A DNA stretch of 5,702 bases from positions 1 to 5,702 of the forward strand of contig CALPOS020000147.1 in NCBI GenBank assembly GCA_943325255.2, read 5' to 3'. Made by a program: the position numbers and the translations under genes. The stretch is from Sphingobacterium thalpophilum. GTDB lineage: Bacteria > Bacteroidota > Bacteroidia > Flavobacteriales > Flavobacteriaceae. The notes beneath the pieces were generated by a model. The model was not told where the DNA came from. It worked only from the letters and a program-made list of their open reading frames with translations, and searched no databases. Below, one piece after another: positions 3,921 to 5,702 of this stretch (its first letter is position 1; the number at the start of each line of letters is the position of its first letter).

Positions 3921-5702
3921 CTATTTTTTTTCATCGCTTGAACCTTTATCTTTAGGAACAAAACCAGGAGTCGATGGCATTCCAGGAGGTAATTGATTGA
4001 ACTGAGATTTTGCTTCGCCTTCCGCTTCCTCTCTCGAAGGTCTTTGTCGTTCCTTAGTTTCGTTTTCTTCTTTAGAAGAGTTCGGTTTGGCTTTCGGAAC
4101 ATACGCTTTTGGAGGCAACGGATCAGAAGGAGGAGTGGTTAAATATTCTTCAAAGTTTTTCTTCATTTGAACAATTTTGTAATTTTCGTTTGAAATCACA
4201 AAAGCCGTTTCCGCTACTTTGTATTCTTTAAATTCTTTGAGAATAGATGCAATTCCTTTGGCATATTCTAGGTCTTTAAGGCCGTGAATTACAATAAAAT
4301 TATCGTCCATGGTATAAATATCATACGACATCGTGAGTTTGTCCAGACTTCTTTCCGTAATAAATTTTGTAATCTTCGCTTGAAGTGCTTTTGTGCCTTT
4401 ATCTTTTACATTTTTCGACTTATAGAGTATTTTCCAGCTCAATGGTTTTACTTCATAAAACTTTAAGCTTTCCATCGCTGGTACATTTGTTTTCAAAAGT
4501 TCTTCCGCAAATTTCCCTTCGGTACTGTTAGGATAATTCAATGCCACAAAATTGAGCGTTTTTTTATACTCACCCAATCCTTTTAATCTACCTAAATTAT
4601 TGGCTTTTAACAATTCGAACTTGGGTACAATTTCTTCCCCGTTGTACTGATCAATCGCTATGCTTAAATTGGCCAATGAACCCTTAATGTCTCCTGAATT
4701 ATACTGTTTGAGTATTTTGTCGTAATTTGCTTCTGGCGTGTCTGTGAGTAAATTACCTGCGCCATTTGTGTTTCCTAGGATTTGTGCATATCTAGAGTCT
4801 GGAAACTCATTAATGATTCGGTTTTTCATTGCCAACGCTTTGTCCTTATCCAACAATTCGTATAACTTAAATAGATTGTACATCGTCGGTAGCACCAGTC
4901 TTTCTTCTGGCTTATTGGTCAATAAAGTCTCTAGCTTTGCAACGGCAAGCTTATACTCTTTAAATTTCTCCTTGTAAATTACACCCAATTGGAAATAGGC
5001 AAAATTTCGTTCTTTACCAATACTGTCAATCACCTTTTGATCTGTTGGTAATTGCTTTATATAAAAGTCAGCAGTGTACTTTTCTTCTTCTTTACTTTTT
5101 TTCTCCTTATCTAATTTCTCTTTATTTTCTTTGTCCTCTGTGTCTTCTTCGTCTACGGTTTCTACTTTATTGGTTTTGTTTTGAGAAATTCTCCAATTTT
5201 CAGCATATGGGCGGTCTCCCCATTTTTTCTTAAAATCTATCTTCCCTTTCGCCACTGTTGTTGAATTGTAAAAATAGAAATTACTACTACCAGATGATGC
5301 AAAATTGGCATCGGGCGACGAAGGTCTTGGAGGTCTACCCGCTTGTTTCGAATCCTCCTTCTTGACGTCTCTCCCGTTTTTGTCAACGCCATCAGAATCC
5401 TTATCTCCAGATTCTCCTTTTTCTTGGGCTATTTTTTCATTCAGAAGTCTCTTTTCTTCTTCTTTTTTTAATTTGGCAATGTAAGCGTCATAATATGCAA
5501 TTTTATCAGAATCTGACATAGCATATACCTTGAGAATACTGTCATTCCTAGACGCAATTCCTTCGTATTTAATGACATCTACTAGATTCTCTCTTTTCTT
5601 TTGAATAAATCGATGCTCTCTAGACCGAGGTTCTAATTGCACTAAGGTGCTGTCGTAGTACTTTCCTGCCACTACATATTTTGCTTTTTTAAAATAGATA
5701 TC
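3921..5702 (-). CDS. porW: PorW/SprE-like TPR protein of gliding/type IX secretion (5' end outside window)
   Basis: PorW/SprE is a large TPR lipoprotein of Bacteroidetes required for type IX secretion and, in gliding species, motility. The frame stays open to the window edge: 593 residues of the C-terminal part are present, so the N-terminal signal and lipobox cannot be seen, and the in-frame GTG at 5672 is not a credible start. Visible parts, numbered from the first codon in the window: helical TPR-like segment 1-80; charged linker with Pro 80-130; aromatic block FYFYNSTTVAKGK 142-154 with WGDRPYAENW 161-170, which I associate with this family; Lys/Glu linker 176-208; TPR-like helix pairs about 230-306 and 330-400; a compact C-terminal domain about 411-521 with NFIVIHGLKDLEYAKGIA and a NYKIV segment; and a Pro/Glu-rich tail. 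It ends 3 nt before the bactofilin. Family assignment is from recall of these motifs, so another long TPR protein is possible. Confidence 0.8.
   Translation of the reverse strand, partial: DIYFKKAKYVVAGKYYDSTLVQLEPRSREHRFIQKKRENLVDVIKYEGIASRNDSILKVYAMSDSDKIAYYDAYIAKLKKEEEKRLLNEKIAQEKGESGDKDSDGVDKNGRDVKKEDSKQAGRPPRPSSPDANFASSGSSNFYFYNSTTVAKGKIDFKKKWGDRPYAENWRISQNKTNKVETVDEEDTEDKENKEKLDKEKKSKEEEKYTADFYIKQLPTDQKVIDSIGKERNFAYFQLGVIYKEKFKEYKLAVAKLETLLTNKPEERLVLPTMYNLFKLYELLDKDKALAMKNRIINEFPDSRYAQILGNTNGAGNLLTDTPEANYDKILKQYNSGDIKGSLANLSIAIDQYNGEEIVPKFELLKANNLGRLKGLGEYKKTLNFVALNYPNSTEGKFAEELLKTNVPAMESLKFYEVKPLSWKILYKSKNVKDKGTKALQAKITKFITERSLDKLTMSYDIYTMDDNFIVIHGLKDLEYAKGIASILKEFKEYKVAETAFVISNENYKIVQMKKNFEEYLTTPPSDPLPPKAYVPKAKPNSSKEENETKERQRPSREEAEGEAKSQFNQLPPGMPSTPGFVPKDKGSSDEKK

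Noticed and set aside
3878..4102. Minus-strand 74-codon frame inside the C-terminal end of the TPR gene
   Set aside because: Alternative-frame reading of the Glu/Lys/Pro-rich tail; the product is a low-complexity basic peptide without support.
310..5233. Plus-strand open frames of 60-118 codons across the window
   Set aside because: All but one lie wholly within minus-strand genes and the other (2817-3011) straddles the promoter gap; their products are Ser/Cys/Phe-rich antisense translations with no recognisable domain.
5670..5672. GTG at 5672 as the start of the TPR gene
   Set aside because: The frame stays open for ten more codons to the window edge and the upstream residues continue a helical pattern; PorW/SprE proteins are much longer and need an N-terminal signal.
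1..5702. CRISPR arrays, insertion sequences, tRNA or rRNA genes
   Set aside because: No repeated spacer units, transposase reading frames, terminal inverted repeats or tRNA-like folds were seen; the window is filled by co-directional housekeeping genes.

Overview
The window is an AT-rich bacterial segment in which every supported gene lies on the minus strand, so transcription runs from high to low coordinates. Gene content and order point to a member of Flavobacteriia (Bacteroidetes): a SprE/PorW-like gliding/type IX secretion protein, a bactofilin, an AtpZ-type protein, and then the F1Fo ATP synthase genes atpB-E-F-H-A. The one convincing promoter also has the Bacteroidetes form, TTG-N19-TAnnTTTG. 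The assignment rests on recognised sequence features, not on a database search.

Layout in transcription order. (1) 5702-3921: 3' part of a large TPR-containing gene of the PorW/SprE family, cut by the window edge. (2) 3917-3513: bactofilin, 3 nt after the previous stop. (3) 3544-3317: AtpZ-like small protein with two membrane helices, its start lying inside the end of the bactofilin gene (32 bp overlap). (4) 3313-2909: four-helix membrane protein of unknown function in the place where atpI usually sits. (5) 2908-2796: 113 nt gap carrying a strong consensus promoter. (6) 2795-1653: atpB, subunit a, with a signal peptide and a long His-rich extension. (7) 1590-1390: atpE, subunit c, flanked by a hairpin on each side. 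(8) 1308-808: atpF, subunit b. (9) 806-273: atpH, subunit delta. (10) 256-1: start of atpA, subunit alpha, cut by the window edge.

Genes 1-4 are packed like one operon and genes 6-10 like a second with its own promoter; no convincing terminator separates them, so read-through is possible. The second set encodes the whole membrane sector (a, c, b), the stator cap (delta) and the beginning of F1. The AtpZ-like and four-helix proteins probably help build or tune the Fo sector. The upstream pair (secretion/gliding lipoprotein and cytoskeletal scaffold) has no known direct role in ATP synthesis, but gliding and type IX secretion are powered by the proton gradient that the ATP synthase shares.

The core is ordinary conserved housekeeping DNA. 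I do not see a new defence, mobile or RNA system. The points most worth a second look are the two hairpins bracketing atpE, the unidentified four-helix protein with buried charges, the His-rich subunit a, and the promoter that fixes the atpB start.
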